Shown here one piece after another: positions 1 through 7,112 of a DNA stretch of 7,703 bases. Each line of letters begins with the position of its first letter. The first letter of the stretch is position 1. The translations under genes and the position numbers were made by a program. Under the pieces are notes generated by a model. The model saw only the letters and a program-made list of their open reading frames with translations, was not told the origin of the DNA and searched no databases. The DNA comes from Clostridia bacterium (lineage in GTDB: Bacteria; Bacillota_A; Clostridia; Oscillospirales; CAG-272), in the NCBI GenBank assembly GCA_017414585.1, contig JAFQLN010000101.1, positions 1 to 7,703 of the forward strand, given 5' to 3'.

Positions 1-4
1 ATCC

Positions 5-87
5 GTCACTTCGTGACACCTTCCCCACAGAATGAACAAAGTTCATTCAGGGGAAGGCTTTGGTGCAGACCGAACGAACAGTCTGCA
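5..87. repeat. Three-hairpin intergenic repeat unit beyond the mnmG 3' end
   Basis: Three inverted repeats follow one another. (1) GTCAC at 5-9 and GTGAC at 13-17, with a 3-base loop. (2) CCTTCCCC (19-26) plus AATGAAC (31-37) pair with GTTCATT (41-47) plus GGGGAAGG (50-57), giving a 15-bp stem with a small asymmetric internal loop (ACAG against CA). (3) TGCAGAC (64-70) and GTCTGCA (81-87). No T-run follows any of them on the minus strand, so they do not look like a standard intrinsic terminator for mnmG, although the mnmG transcript would run into them. Close-packed hairpins in a short intergenic space resemble REP/MITE-like dispersed repeats, but copy number cannot be seen from one window. 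The unit may continue past the left edge. Confidence 0.6.
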
Positions 88-130
88 GAAGTATGCATAT
101 TCAATCTTTTTCCCTAATGACTTGCCGCTT

Positions 131-2035
131 TTACCCTTTTTTCATCTGCATCCAGATCATGAGCACGGTAATATCGGCAGGGTTCACGCCGGAGATGCGC
201 GCCGCCTGTCCGATGGTAGCGGGACGGACTTTATCGAGCTTCTGTGCGGCTTCCAGGCGCAGTCCCGCGATCGCCTTATAGTCAATATCGTCGGGCAGGA
301 GCGTGGATTCGGACTTCTGCTGCCGCGCCACTTCGTCGAGCTGGTGCCGGATATAGCCTTCGTACTTGATTTCCGTCCAGACACGGTCGCGGACATCGCG
401 GGGAAGATCGGGACGGTCGGGGTCGTAAGGCGCGGTTGCCTCATAGTCGAGCTGGGGACGGCGGATGAGATCGGCAAGGGTTGTTCCGCTCGAGATCGGG
501 GTACTGCCGCGTTCTTCAAGCAGGGTATTGATGCCGGATGACGGTCCGAGATTGACGTGCGCGAGTCTTGCCGCTTCTTCTTCGACCATTCTTGTCTTTT
601 CCGTGATTTCTTCATACCGTTCATCGGAGAGCAGTCCGGCGTAATGCCCGTATTTCGCCAGCCGTTCGCCTGCGTTGTCCTGCCGGATGAGAATGCGGTA
701 TTCGCTCCGTCCGGTCATGATGCGGTACGGTTCGTTCGTTCCCTTGGTCACGAGGTCGTCGATGAGCGTTCCGAGGTAGGACGAATGGCGGGGGAGGATG
801 ATCTGCTCCATCCCGCGCAGGTACAGCGACACGTTCATGCCGGCAAGAAGTCCCTGTGCGGCGGCTTCTTCATATCCGGATGTTCCGTTGAACTGTCCCG
901 CCCCGTAGAGTCCGCGGATTTTCTTGAATTCCAGCGTGCCCTTCAGCTCAAGCGGATTGACGCAGTCGTATTCGATGGCGTAAGCCTGCCGCATGATTTC
1001 CGCTTTTTCAAAGCCTCTGAGCGAATGCAGCATTTTGACCTGCACATCGGCGGGAAGGGAGGAGGAAAATCCCTGCAGGTAGATTTCTTCATTATTATAG
1101 CCCATCGGTTCGACGAAGAGCTGATGCCGTTCCTTATCGGCAAAGCGCACGACCTTATCTTCAATGGAAGGGCAGTAGCGCGGGCCGGTACCGTGGATTT
1201 TGCCGGAATAGAGGGGGGAGCGGTGGATATTCTCCTGAATAATCCGGTGCGTATCGGCGTTGGTATAGACGACATGGCAGGGGATCTGGTCGAGCCGGTT
1301 GAGCGCGGCTTCATCGGTGCGGGCGGAGAAGGGAGTGATATAGTCTTCCCCGGTCTGCACTTCGAGCGCGTCAAAGTCAATGGATCTGCGGTGGATGCGC
1401 GGGGGCGTACCGGTTTTGAAGCGCATGAGTTCGACGCCGAGTTTGGCAAGATTGGGCGTCAGCGCGTCTGCGGGGAGGGAATTATCCGGTCCGGAATGGC
1501 GTCTCACGTCCCCGACATGGGTGACGCCGCCGAGATAAGTACCGGTGCAGAGGACAGCGGCACGGCAGGCGAAGTCCCCGCATGGTTCCGTGCGCACACC
1601 GATGACATGGGGCACGCCGGTTTCGTCCGGTTCGGTGACGACTTCGGTGACTTCCGCCTGTACGATGAAGAGGTTATCCGTCATCTCCAGCACGTGCTTC
1701 ATATAGTCGGTATATTTTCTGCGGTCAGCCTGTACGCGCTTGGAACGGACGGCTGCGCCCTTGGAGGTATTGAGTGTACGGGACTGCATGGTAGCGAGGT
1801 CTGCGGCATACCCCATTTCCCCGCCCATTGCGTCGATTTCAAAGACGAGATGTCCTTTGCCCGTTCCGCCGATGGAGGGATTGCAGGGCATATTGGCAAC
1901 GGCGTCGAGGGAGAGGGTGAAGAGTGCTGTACGGATGCCGCATCGTGCAGAGGCAAGAGCAGCCTCCACGCCGGCATGACCCGCGCCGACAACAGCGACA
2001 TCAAAACTGCCGCCGGAAAACGAAGAAAATTCCAT
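131..2035 (-). CDS. mnmG: tRNA uridine-5-carboxymethylaminomethyl(34) synthesis enzyme MnmG (GidA)
   Basis: MnmG works with the GTPase MnmE in the cytoplasm. It uses FAD, NADH and methylenetetrahydrofolate to install the (carboxymethyl)aminomethyl group at C5 of wobble uridine 34 in certain tRNAs. With the chosen start the protein is 634 residues, close to the usual 620-635. Visible hallmarks are the N-terminal FAD-binding GAGHAG (17-22), PCNPSIGG with C51, the KTGTPPR motif, RYCPSIEDK with C288, and the family signature GQFNGTSGYEEAAAQG around 380-396. The C-terminal end has the IGQAARISGV helical motif thought to contact MnmE/tRNA. C51 and C288 correspond to the two conserved cysteines studied in E. 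coli (Cys47 and Cys277). An in-frame ATG lies 10 codons upstream at 2065, but the GGAGG sits between the two ATGs, so 2035 is preferred. MnmE is not in the window. The gene is divergent from the ABC transporter and appears to be transcribed alone. It is complete, with no frameshift seen. Confidence 0.97.
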   Translation of the reverse strand: MEFSSFSGGSFDVAVVGAGHAGVEAALASARCGIRTALFTLSLDAVANMPCNPSIGGTGKGHLVFEIDAMGGEMGYAADLATMQSRTLNTSKGAAVRSKRVQADRRKYTDYMKHVLEMTDNLFIVQAEVTEVVTEPDETGVPHVIGVRTEPCGDFACRAAVLCTGTYLGGVTHVGDVRRHSGPDNSLPADALTPNLAKLGVELMRFKTGTPPRIHRRSIDFDALEVQTGEDYITPFSARTDEAALNRLDQIPCHVVYTNADTHRIIQENIHRSPLYSGKIHGTGPRYCPSIEDKVVRFADKERHQLFVEPMGYNNEEIYLQGFSSSLPADVQVKMLHSLRGFEKAEIMRQAYAIEYDCVNPLELKGTLEFKKIRGLYGAGQFNGTSGYEEAAAQGLLAGMNVSLYLRGMEQIILPRHSSYLGTLIDDLVTKGTNEPYRIMTGRSEYRILIRQDNAGERLAKYGHYAGLLSDERYEEITEKTRMVEEEAARLAHVNLGPSSGINTLLEERGSTPISSGTTLADLIRRPQLDYEATAPYDPDRPDLPRDVRDRVWTEIKYEGYIRHQLDEVARQQKSESTLLPDDIDYKAIAGLRLEAAQKLDKVRPATIGQAARISGVNPADITVLMIWMQMKKG

Positions 2036-2046
2036 GGAAGAGAATA

Positions 2047-2051
2047 CCTCC
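2047..2051 (-). promoter_or_regulatory. Ribosome binding site that decides the mnmG start
   Basis: On the minus strand GGAGG lies here, 11 bases before the ATG at 2035. The longer in-frame ATG at 2065 is upstream of this site and has no purine-rich sequence of its own. The shorter protein is therefore the better model. Confidence 0.75.
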
Positions 2052-2078
2052 GGATGAATGAACATAAAATATCATTAT

Positions 2079-2108
2079 ATTATACCAGAGATGCGGGGGG
2101 ATTGTCAA
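2079..2108 (-). promoter_or_regulatory. Sigma-A-type promoter of mnmG
   Basis: Read on the minus strand, this is a perfect -35 TTGACA (2108 to 2103), an 18-base spacer, and a perfect -10 TATAAT (2084 to 2079) preceded by TGG, an extended -10. Transcription would start near 2072, leaving a leader of roughly 37 bases before the mnmG ATG. The -35 box touches the outermost edge of the large palindrome described at 2107-2424. Confidence 0.85.
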
Positions 2109-2424
2109 GAATAAGGGGAGGGGAAGTTCAGGGAAACAGCTTTTGCTGTAAATTTGAAGTTGACGATGTTTCAGAGGATATACGATCGTTCCCGGACATC
2201 TGTAGGGGAGGGGCTTGCTCCTCCCGTCGAATGATTTGGATAAACCGTATTTTATGATCTTCACGGACGATTTGTTTATAAAATCACGTGCGTACCTGAT
2301 TCTTTCACGGGAGGAGCAAGCCCCTCCCCTACCGGATTTTGGATATTTCTTCACCCGTCACCAATGCAATAACTTCAAATTTACAGTAAGAGCCGTTTCC
2401 ACAAAAGCCGTCTTCCCTATTCTT
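2107..2424. repeat. Nested palindromic element between divergent mnmG and ABC transporter genes
   Basis: The core has two nested inverted repeats. The outer arms, 2132-2161 and 2371-2400 (30 bases each), match at 27 of 30 positions. In RNA, two of the three differences would be G-U pairs. The inner arms, 2202-2227 and 2307-2332 (26 bases each), are perfectly complementary. Each inner arm can also fold alone, as GGGAGG against CCTCCC around a short loop. Weaker symmetry extends outward to AAGAATA at 2107-2113 and TATTCTT at 2418-2424. The 79-base centre (2228-2306) is AT-rich and has no believable gene. No clear target-site duplication is seen. It looks like a miniature (MITE-like) element or two convergent copies of a dispersed hairpin repeat. 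It has no transposase. Confidence 0.75.
2202..2332. repeat. Inner perfect 26-bp inverted repeat with self-folding arms
   Basis: The left arm is 2202-2227 and the right arm is 2307-2332. They are exact reverse complements over 26 bases, rich in G on the left and C on the right, separated by 79 bases. Each arm contains an internal hairpin of about 8 bp with a CTTG-like loop. The DNA could therefore adopt either one long stem or two short ones. No T-run follows either hairpin, so a terminator role is not supported. Perfect identity suggests recent origin or active maintenance relative to the diverged outer arms. Confidence 0.85.
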
Positions 2425-2437
2425 AAAATGTTTACAA

Positions 2438-2443
2438 TATAAT
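2438..2443 (+). promoter_or_regulatory. Possible -10 box for the ABC transporter gene
   Basis: A perfect TATAAT lies in the AT-rich stretch just right of the palindrome, 83 bases before the ATG at 2526. I find no convincing -35 at 16-18 bases; TTTACA at 2431 is too close. A second weaker -10-like TATACT lies at 2480-2485, also without a good -35. The promoter may depend on an activator or use a different signal. Confidence 0.3.
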
Positions 2444-2525
2444 TAACAAATTCAGGAAGAATTTCTCTCCCGCAGAAGTTATACTGAACTGTACACAAAC
2501 GAACTTATATCACAAAGGAACCATC

Positions 2526-5507
2526 ATGCTCAAACTTACAGACATCACCAAAGTTTATCCCTCCGGGAACGTAACCGCTCTGTCCGGCGTGTCCATTGCG
2601 TTCCGGAAAAACGAATTCGTCTCCATTCTGGGTCCGTCCGGATGCGGCAAAACCACCCTGCTCAACATCATCGGCGGGCTGGACCGCTACACCTCCGGGG
2701 AACTCTGCGTCCGCCATGTGCCCACCGCGAAATTCTCCGACCGGGACTGGGACTCCTACCGCAATCACTCCATCGGTTTTGTCTTCCAGAGCTACAACCT
2801 CATCCCCCATCAGTCCGTTCTCGCAAACGTCGAGCTTGCCCTCACCCTCTCCGGTGTATCGAAAGCGGAACGCCGCCGCCGAGCGGAAGAAGCACTCACC
2901 GCTGTCGGACTTGCCGATCAGATGAAGAAAAAGCCTTCGCAGATGTCCGGCGGGCAGATGCAGCGCGTTGCCATTGCGAGAGCACTCGTCAACGACCCCG
3001 ACATTCTCCTTGCCGATGAACCCACCGGCGCGCTCGACTCGGAAACCTCCGTGCAGATCATGGAAATTCTGCGCGATGTGGCAAAGGATAAGCTCGTGAT
3101 CATGGTCACGCACAATCCCGACCTTGCCGCCGAATACTCCAACCGCATCATCCGCGTACTGGACGGACGTGTGACCGAGGACACGAATCCCTACGCTCCC
3201 GAAGAGGAGGATGCGGAAGTCTACACCGCCGCCGATACGGCAGAACCTTCAGCCGACGAAAAAGTCCGCGGGAAAAAGCGCACGTCCATGTCATTCGGCA
3301 CCGCGCTCGGTCTGTCCCTGAACAATCTCATGACCAAGAAGACCCGCACGTTCCTCACCGCGTTTGCCGGAAGCATCGGCATCATCGGCATTGCGCTGAT
3401 TCTCTCCCTCTCCCACGGCATCAACCTCTACATCGCCAAGGTGCAGGAGGACACCCTCTCCGCCTACCCGATCCAGATCGACGCCGCAACCGTGGACATG
3501 ACCTCGCTCATGACGACCATGATGGCGGCACGGGAGGAAAACGAATCCGATGAAGAAACTGCCGATGACGGTTCGATTCACTCCAATGTCATGATGTACG
3601 ATCTCATGGACACGATGATGTCCGTGGAGGTACAGGAAAACAATCTCTCCGATTTCATTGATTTTGCTGAAGAAAACGGCGGGGATTTTGAAGGATATGC
3701 GTCCGCTGTCGCTTACGGCTACCGTCTCCCGATGCACATCTACTCCGTGGACAGAAAGGCTGAGGACGGTATGCCCCTGCAGGTCAATCCTTCCGCTCTG
3801 TTCTCCGGTATGAGCGCCGGCACGGAACAGAACAGCGGTATGTCGTCGATGATGTCCTCCGGGCTGACGATCTGGCAGGAAATGATCGACAATCCCGATC
3901 TGATGCAGCAGCAGTACGATCTTGTCTCCGGCACGTGGCCCCAGAAGTGGAACGAAGTCGTTCTTGTTGTGGACGAAAACTACCGCATCAACGACGTCTT
4001 CCTCTACGCGCTCGGCTTCAAGGATCCCGACGAGTTCTATGAGCTGATGCGTGCTGCCATGAAGGGCGAGCAGTTCAACGCCGAAAGCGAGTCGTGGACG
4101 TATGACGAAATCATCGGCAAAGAGTTCGCGCTCGTTCTGCCGACGGACACGTATCAGAAAACGGACGGTGTATGGGAATCCATGGCGGACAACACTTCCT
4201 TCATGCAGCTTGCCGTGGAAAACAGCGACAAACTTGTGATCACGGGTATTCTCAAGCCGAATCCCGAAGCCGTTGCAACGTCCATCTCCGGTGCTGTCGG
4301 TTATCTCCCCGCGCTGTCCGAAGAAATCCTCTCCCGCCTCGACGATGCCGCTGTAATCCGCGAGCAGATGCAGAATTCCGACACGGACATTCTCCTCGGT
4401 CTGCCCTTTGCAACGGAGGAAAATGATCCGGCGAACATGACGGATGCGGAAAAGAGTGCGGCAATCCGCGCGGCTTTTGAAGATATGGCTCCCGCAGACC
4501 GTGCCGCCGCATATACGAAGACGCTGTCGACCCTCTCCGATGCGGATGCACAGGCGCAGGCTGCCGAACAGCTTGCTGTGATGCCCGCGGAAGCTGTCGG
4601 TCAGATGCTCGTGACCGTCATGGCACAGCAGGCAGGTGCCGCCGCGGATGAAGCTGCCGTGAGCGCGTATCTCGCCAAGATGAGCGAAGAAGAAAAGACC
4701 GGCTACGCGATGCAGATTCTCACCGCGCAGGTGAAGGAAAAATACGCGCAGACCATGCAGGCGCAGATGGCTTCGATGACGACCGCACAGCTTTCCGATG
4801 CGCTCTCCACCGTGCTTTCCTCCATGTCGGACGAACAGACTGCGGCGGCGTTCGCGGAATATATGCCCGCTGTCGTATCCGAATCGACTTACGAAGAAAA
4901 TCTGAAGACCATCGGCTGGGTGGACCGCTCCGCTCCGGCGTTCATGCGCATTTATGCCGAGACCTTTGAAGCGAAGGATGAAATCGCGCGGATCATTGCG
5001 GAATACAACGCCGCCTGCACGGATGAAGGCAGGGAAGAGGACGTCATCAACTACACGGACTACGTTGCGCTGATGATGTCGTCCATCTCGACGATCATTG
5101 ATGTGATTTCGTATGTGCTGATCGCGTTCGTTTCGATTTCCCTGGTGGTATCGTCCATCATGATCGGGATTATCACGTACATCTCCGTCCTCGAGAGAAC
5201 GAAGGAAATCGGTATTCTCCGTGCGGTGGGTGCATCGAAGAAGGATATCACGCGCGTATTCAATGCGGAAACGCTTCTGGTCGGCTTCACATCGGGTGCT
5301 ATCGGCATCGGTGCGACGCTGCTCATCTGCATTCCGGCGAACATGATCATCAAGCATCTCACGGACATTTCCAATCTCGCCCGTCTTCCCGCAGAAGGAG
5401 GCATTGCGCTGGTTGTGATCTCCATGGCACTGACGATGATAGCCGGACTGATTCCGTCCAAACTCGCGGCGAAGAAAGATCCCGTGGAAGCGCTGCGGAA
5501 TGAATAA
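2526..5507 (+). CDS. MacB/FtsX-type ABC transporter, fused ATPase and permease with a giant extracellular domain
   Basis: This 993-residue membrane protein probably works as a homodimer. The ATPase (about 1-225) is of the LolD/MacB/FtsE class: Walker A GPSGCGKTT (36-44), Q-loop FQSYN, signature SGGQ (141-144), Walker B LLADEP with D164-E165, and H-loop H196. One membrane segment follows (about 276-298). A very large extracellular domain (about 300-850) comes next, then three membrane segments (about 854-887, 913-940, 959-978) in the standard FtsX C-terminal arrangement with ERTKEIGILRAVGASKKDI. The extracellular part is much larger than in MacB. It contains a methionine-rich stretch (325-460) and 16-residue helical repeats (638-784). 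AAAGGA lies six bases before the ATG, supporting the start. The gene has its own terminator and no neighbour suggesting a substrate. Type VII ABC proteins often move or sense lipids, peptides or antibiotics, or couple ATP use to cell-wall events. Which applies here cannot be told. No partner sensor kinase or accessory protein is in the window. Confidence 0.93.
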   Translation: MLKLTDITKVYPSGNVTALSGVSIAFRKNEFVSILGPSGCGKTTLLNIIGGLDRYTSGELCVRHVPTAKFSDRDWDSYRNHSIGFVFQSYNLIPHQSVLANVELALTLSGVSKAERRRRAEEALTAVGLADQMKKKPSQMSGGQMQRVAIARALVNDPDILLADEPTGALDSETSVQIMEILRDVAKDKLVIMVTHNPDLAAEYSNRIIRVLDGRVTEDTNPYAPEEEDAEVYTAADTAEPSADEKVRGKKRTSMSFGTALGLSLNNLMTKKTRTFLTAFAGSIGIIGIALILSLSHGINLYIAKVQEDTLSAYPIQIDAATVDMTSLMTTMMAAREENESDEETADDGSIHSNVMMYDLMDTMMSVEVQENNLSDFIDFAEENGGDFEGYASAVAYGYRLPMHIYSVDRKAEDGMPLQVNPSALFSGMSAGTEQNSGMSSMMSSGLTIWQEMIDNPDLMQQQYDLVSGTWPQKWNEVVLVVDENYRINDVFLYALGFKDPDEFYELMRAAMKGEQFNAESESWTYDEIIGKEFALVLPTDTYQKTDGVWESMADNTSFMQLAVENSDKLVITGILKPNPEAVATSISGAVGYLPALSEEILSRLDDAAVIREQMQNSDTDILLGLPFATEENDPANMTDAEKSAAIRAAFEDMAPADRAAAYTKTLSTLSDADAQAQAAEQLAVMPAEAVGQMLVTVMAQQAGAAADEAAVSAYLAKMSEEEKTGYAMQILTAQVKEKYAQTMQAQMASMTTAQLSDALSTVLSSMSDEQTAAAFAEYMPAVVSESTYEENLKTIGWVDRSAPAFMRIYAETFEAKDEIARIIAEYNAACTDEGREEDVINYTDYVALMMSSISTIIDVISYVLIAFVSISLVVSSIMIGIITYISVLERTKEIGILRAVGASKKDITRVFNAETLLVGFTSGAIGIGATLLICIPANMIIKHLTDISNLARLPAEGGIALVVISMALTMIAGLIPSKLAAKKDPVEALRNE

Positions 5508-5538
5508 ATCCCGCTGACGCATTTTCAAAATGAAAGAC

Positions 5539-5597
5539 AAATCTCCGGTACAGCAGCCAAACGGACCGCCGAACCGGAGATTTCCTTTTTCCTTTTT
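5539..5597 (+). terminator. Intrinsic terminator of the ABC transporter gene
   Basis: A perfect 11-bp stem (AAATCTCCGGT at 5539-5549 pairs with ACCGGAGATTT at 5573-5583) is followed by a T-rich run interrupted by CC (5581-5597). The 23-base loop is larger than usual, but the position 32 bases after the stop codon fits a terminator well. Confidence 0.8.
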
Positions 5598-5623
5598 CTG
5601 CACGGAAAAATTATAAAATACTA

Positions 5624-5652
5624 TTTATTTATGCGCCTTTGTATGTTATAAT
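5624..5652 (+). promoter_or_regulatory. Promoter of the Gfo/Idh/MocA-family gene
   Basis: An extended -10 (TGT followed by TATAAT at 5647-5652) is preceded, at a 17-base spacing, by a weak -35 (TTTATT at 5624-5629). Transcription would start near 5659, giving a leader of about 54 bases. That leader carries a small inverted repeat (TATTTT at 5678-5683 and AAAATA at 5688-5693) directly before the ribosome binding site AAAGGAG (5697-5703). The repeat might be an operator or a weak hairpin, but it is purely A/T and not strong evidence. Confidence 0.65.
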
Positions 5653-5712
5653 ACAAACAGTTTTCCTGGCAAATCCATATTTTGATGAAAATACCGAAAG
5701 GAGTTATTGACT

Positions 5713-6843
5713 ATGAAAAAACTGAACGTAGCACTGGTCGGACTCAGATTCGGCGGCGCATTTGCGGGCATTTACAAGGTGCATCCGAACGTCGGCGAGG
5801 TGACGCTGTACGACCCCATAGAAGAAGTGATGCGCCGGACAAACGAGTATATCGGCGGCGCGAAGATGGCTTCCAGCTTTGAAGAAATCCTCGCGGACGA
5901 CACCATCGACGCTGTCCATCTCGTCACGCCCATTCCGCTGCACGCAGATCAGACCGTAGCTGTGCTCAATGCCGGCAAGCACTGCGCCTGCACCGTGCCG
6001 ATGGCTACCTCGCTGGAAGATATCCGCCGGATCGTGGAAGCCAAGCGCCGCAGCGGGAAAAACTACATGATGATGGAAACCACGCTGTATACCTACCAGT
6101 ACTTCTATGCAAAGAAGATGAAGGAAGAGGGCAAGTTCGGCAAGATTCAGTTTTTCCGCGGCTCGCACTATCAGGACATGGCGAACTGGCCGGATTACTG
6201 GATGGGTCTGCCGCCGATGTGGTACGGGACGCACGCAATCGGTCCGATGGTCGCGCTGTCCGACTCGCGCATCTGCCGCGTCAACTGCTTCGGCTCCGGC
6301 ACCATGGAAGAATGGCTCACGAAGCAGTACAACAACCCGTTCCCGATCGAATCCGCGCTGTTTGAATTTGAAAACGGACTGAAGGGTGAAGCAACCCGCT
6401 CTCTGTTTGAAACGGCACGTGTATATCAGGAAGGGATGTTCATCTACGGCTCCGACGCCTGCTTTGAATGGGGCTTTGCCGATCACGACGATCCCTACAT
6501 CACGACAGCCATTCCCGCCGTGGAAGGCAGACGCGGAGGCAGCAGCGATGTCAAAGTAACGCCCATGCCCAACTATTACAAAGACCTGCCCGAAGAGCTG
6601 TGGGGATTCACAGTCGGCGGCAACTACGACCCGCTCAACCCGCAGGAATCCCTGAAGAAAGGCGCCGGAGGGGGACACCACGGTTCCCACGCGCATCTTG
6701 TCAACGAATTTATCATGAGCATTGTGGAAGAGCGCAAGCCGTGGATTGACGAAAAGCTGGGTGCGAACATCACGGCGGCAGGCATCTGTGCGCATGAATC
6801 CGCCATGAAGAACGGCGAAGCGGTTATTGTACCGGAGTTCTGA
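5713..6843 (+). CDS. Gfo/Idh/MocA-family oxidoreductase lacking the EKP motif
   Basis: This family carries out NAD(P)-dependent oxidation or reduction of sugars, inositols and related compounds in the cytoplasm. The protein has 376 residues, a typical length. An N-terminal Rossmann fold runs to about residue 120, with G10-L-R-F-G14-G15 in place of the textbook GxGxxG and an acidic residue (D34) after the second strand that suggests NAD rather than NADP. The C-terminal alpha/beta domain holds the family's usual histidine in WYGTHAIGP (H174). The conserved Glu-Lys-Pro is replaced by T94-V95-P96 (GKHCACTVPMATS), so the usual catalytic lysine is absent. A histidine cluster, HHGSHAH (322-328), and tryptophans W159, W163 and W170 are notable. 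The ATG at 5713 lies nine bases after AAAGGAG. A TTG two codons upstream is too close to the ribosome binding site. It is a single-gene unit with its own promoter and terminator. The substrate is unknown and no sugar-pathway neighbour is present. Confidence 0.93.
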   Translation: MKKLNVALVGLRFGGAFAGIYKVHPNVGEVTLYDPIEEVMRRTNEYIGGAKMASSFEEILADDTIDAVHLVTPIPLHADQTVAVLNAGKHCACTVPMATSLEDIRRIVEAKRRSGKNYMMMETTLYTYQYFYAKKMKEEGKFGKIQFFRGSHYQDMANWPDYWMGLPPMWYGTHAIGPMVALSDSRICRVNCFGSGTMEEWLTKQYNNPFPIESALFEFENGLKGEATRSLFETARVYQEGMFIYGSDACFEWGFADHDDPYITTAIPAVEGRRGGSSDVKVTPMPNYYKDLPEELWGFTVGGNYDPLNPQESLKKGAGGGHHGSHAHLVNEFIMSIVEERKPWIDEKLGANITAAGICAHESAMKNGEAVIVPEF

Positions 6844-6885
6844 TCGGAATCCCGGGAAAGATGCCGGAAAAAAGAACAGAAACGA

Positions 6886-6936
6886 AAAATCGCCCGTACC
6901 GAGAGCTTTCTGCTGCCGATACGGGCGGTGTTTTTT
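6886..6936. terminator. Bidirectional intrinsic terminator
   Basis: CGCCCGTA (6891-6898) and TACGGGCG (6920-6927) form a perfect 8-bp GC-rich stem with a 21-base loop. On the plus strand T6 follows at 6931-6936, ending the oxidoreductase transcript. On the minus strand the same stem is followed by ATTTTT (6891 downward to 6885), so it could also stop transcription arriving from the right. Confidence 0.85.
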
Positions 6937-6973
6937 GGTTTAGTGCCGGTTTAGGATTGCCTGCAGTTTTAAG

Positions 6974-7112
6974 GGGGGGAATTATTCCCGCTCTGAATTC
7001 CGGTTTCACTTTGGTTCCGGTTTCACTTTGGAAAAATTTTTCCTGAGAAAAATTTCTTGGGAGTGGGATGGATTGCTTTCGGTTTCGGGGGGAAATCATT
7101 CCCACTCGCTCT
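6974..7112. repeat. Pair of degenerate palindrome-containing repeats
   Basis: Two related segments, 6974-6994 and 7087-7112, both start with GGGGGGAA, contain a GGGAA...ATTCCC palindrome, and end with CGCTCT. They lie about 113 bases apart in the same orientation. Between them are the 17-bp tandem repeat and a 14-bp perfect palindrome, GGAAAAATTTTTCC (7030-7043). No gene is credible across this stretch. It looks like decayed repeat material. Confidence 0.5.
6998..7031. repeat. Perfect tandem duplication of a 17-bp unit
   Basis: TTCCGGTTTCACTTTGG occurs twice, head to tail with no gap (6998-7014 and 7015-7031). It lies in non-coding DNA after the terminator of the oxidoreductase gene. Only two copies exist here. 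It is a simple short tandem duplication with no evident function. Confidence 0.9.

Noticed and set aside
557..2257. A 566-codon plus-strand open frame across mnmG
   Set aside because: It lies opposite the clearly recognisable mnmG and its translation resembles no family; long antisense frames are expected in GC-rich genes.
2202..2332. Inner palindrome arms as transcription terminators
   Set aside because: Stems are good but no T-run follows on either strand, and both flanking genes are transcribed away from them.
2001..2354. A 117-codon minus-strand frame through the palindrome
   Set aside because: Its sequence is just the translation of the inverted repeat and mnmG leader, with no family resemblance.
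2454..2500. Possible operator before the ABC transporter gene (short AGTT...AACT symmetry)
   Set aside because: Arms of only four bases; easily chance.
3291..5603. A 770-codon minus-strand open frame opposite the transporter gene
   Set aside because: It is antisense to a well-supported coding region, very rich in His, Arg and Gly as expected for a shadow, and reaches across the terminator.
6824..7105. Small frames on both strands after the oxidoreductase gene (6824-7105 minus, 6861-7046 plus)
   Set aside because: Both run through the strong terminator and short repeats, with low-complexity translations and no ribosome binding site support.
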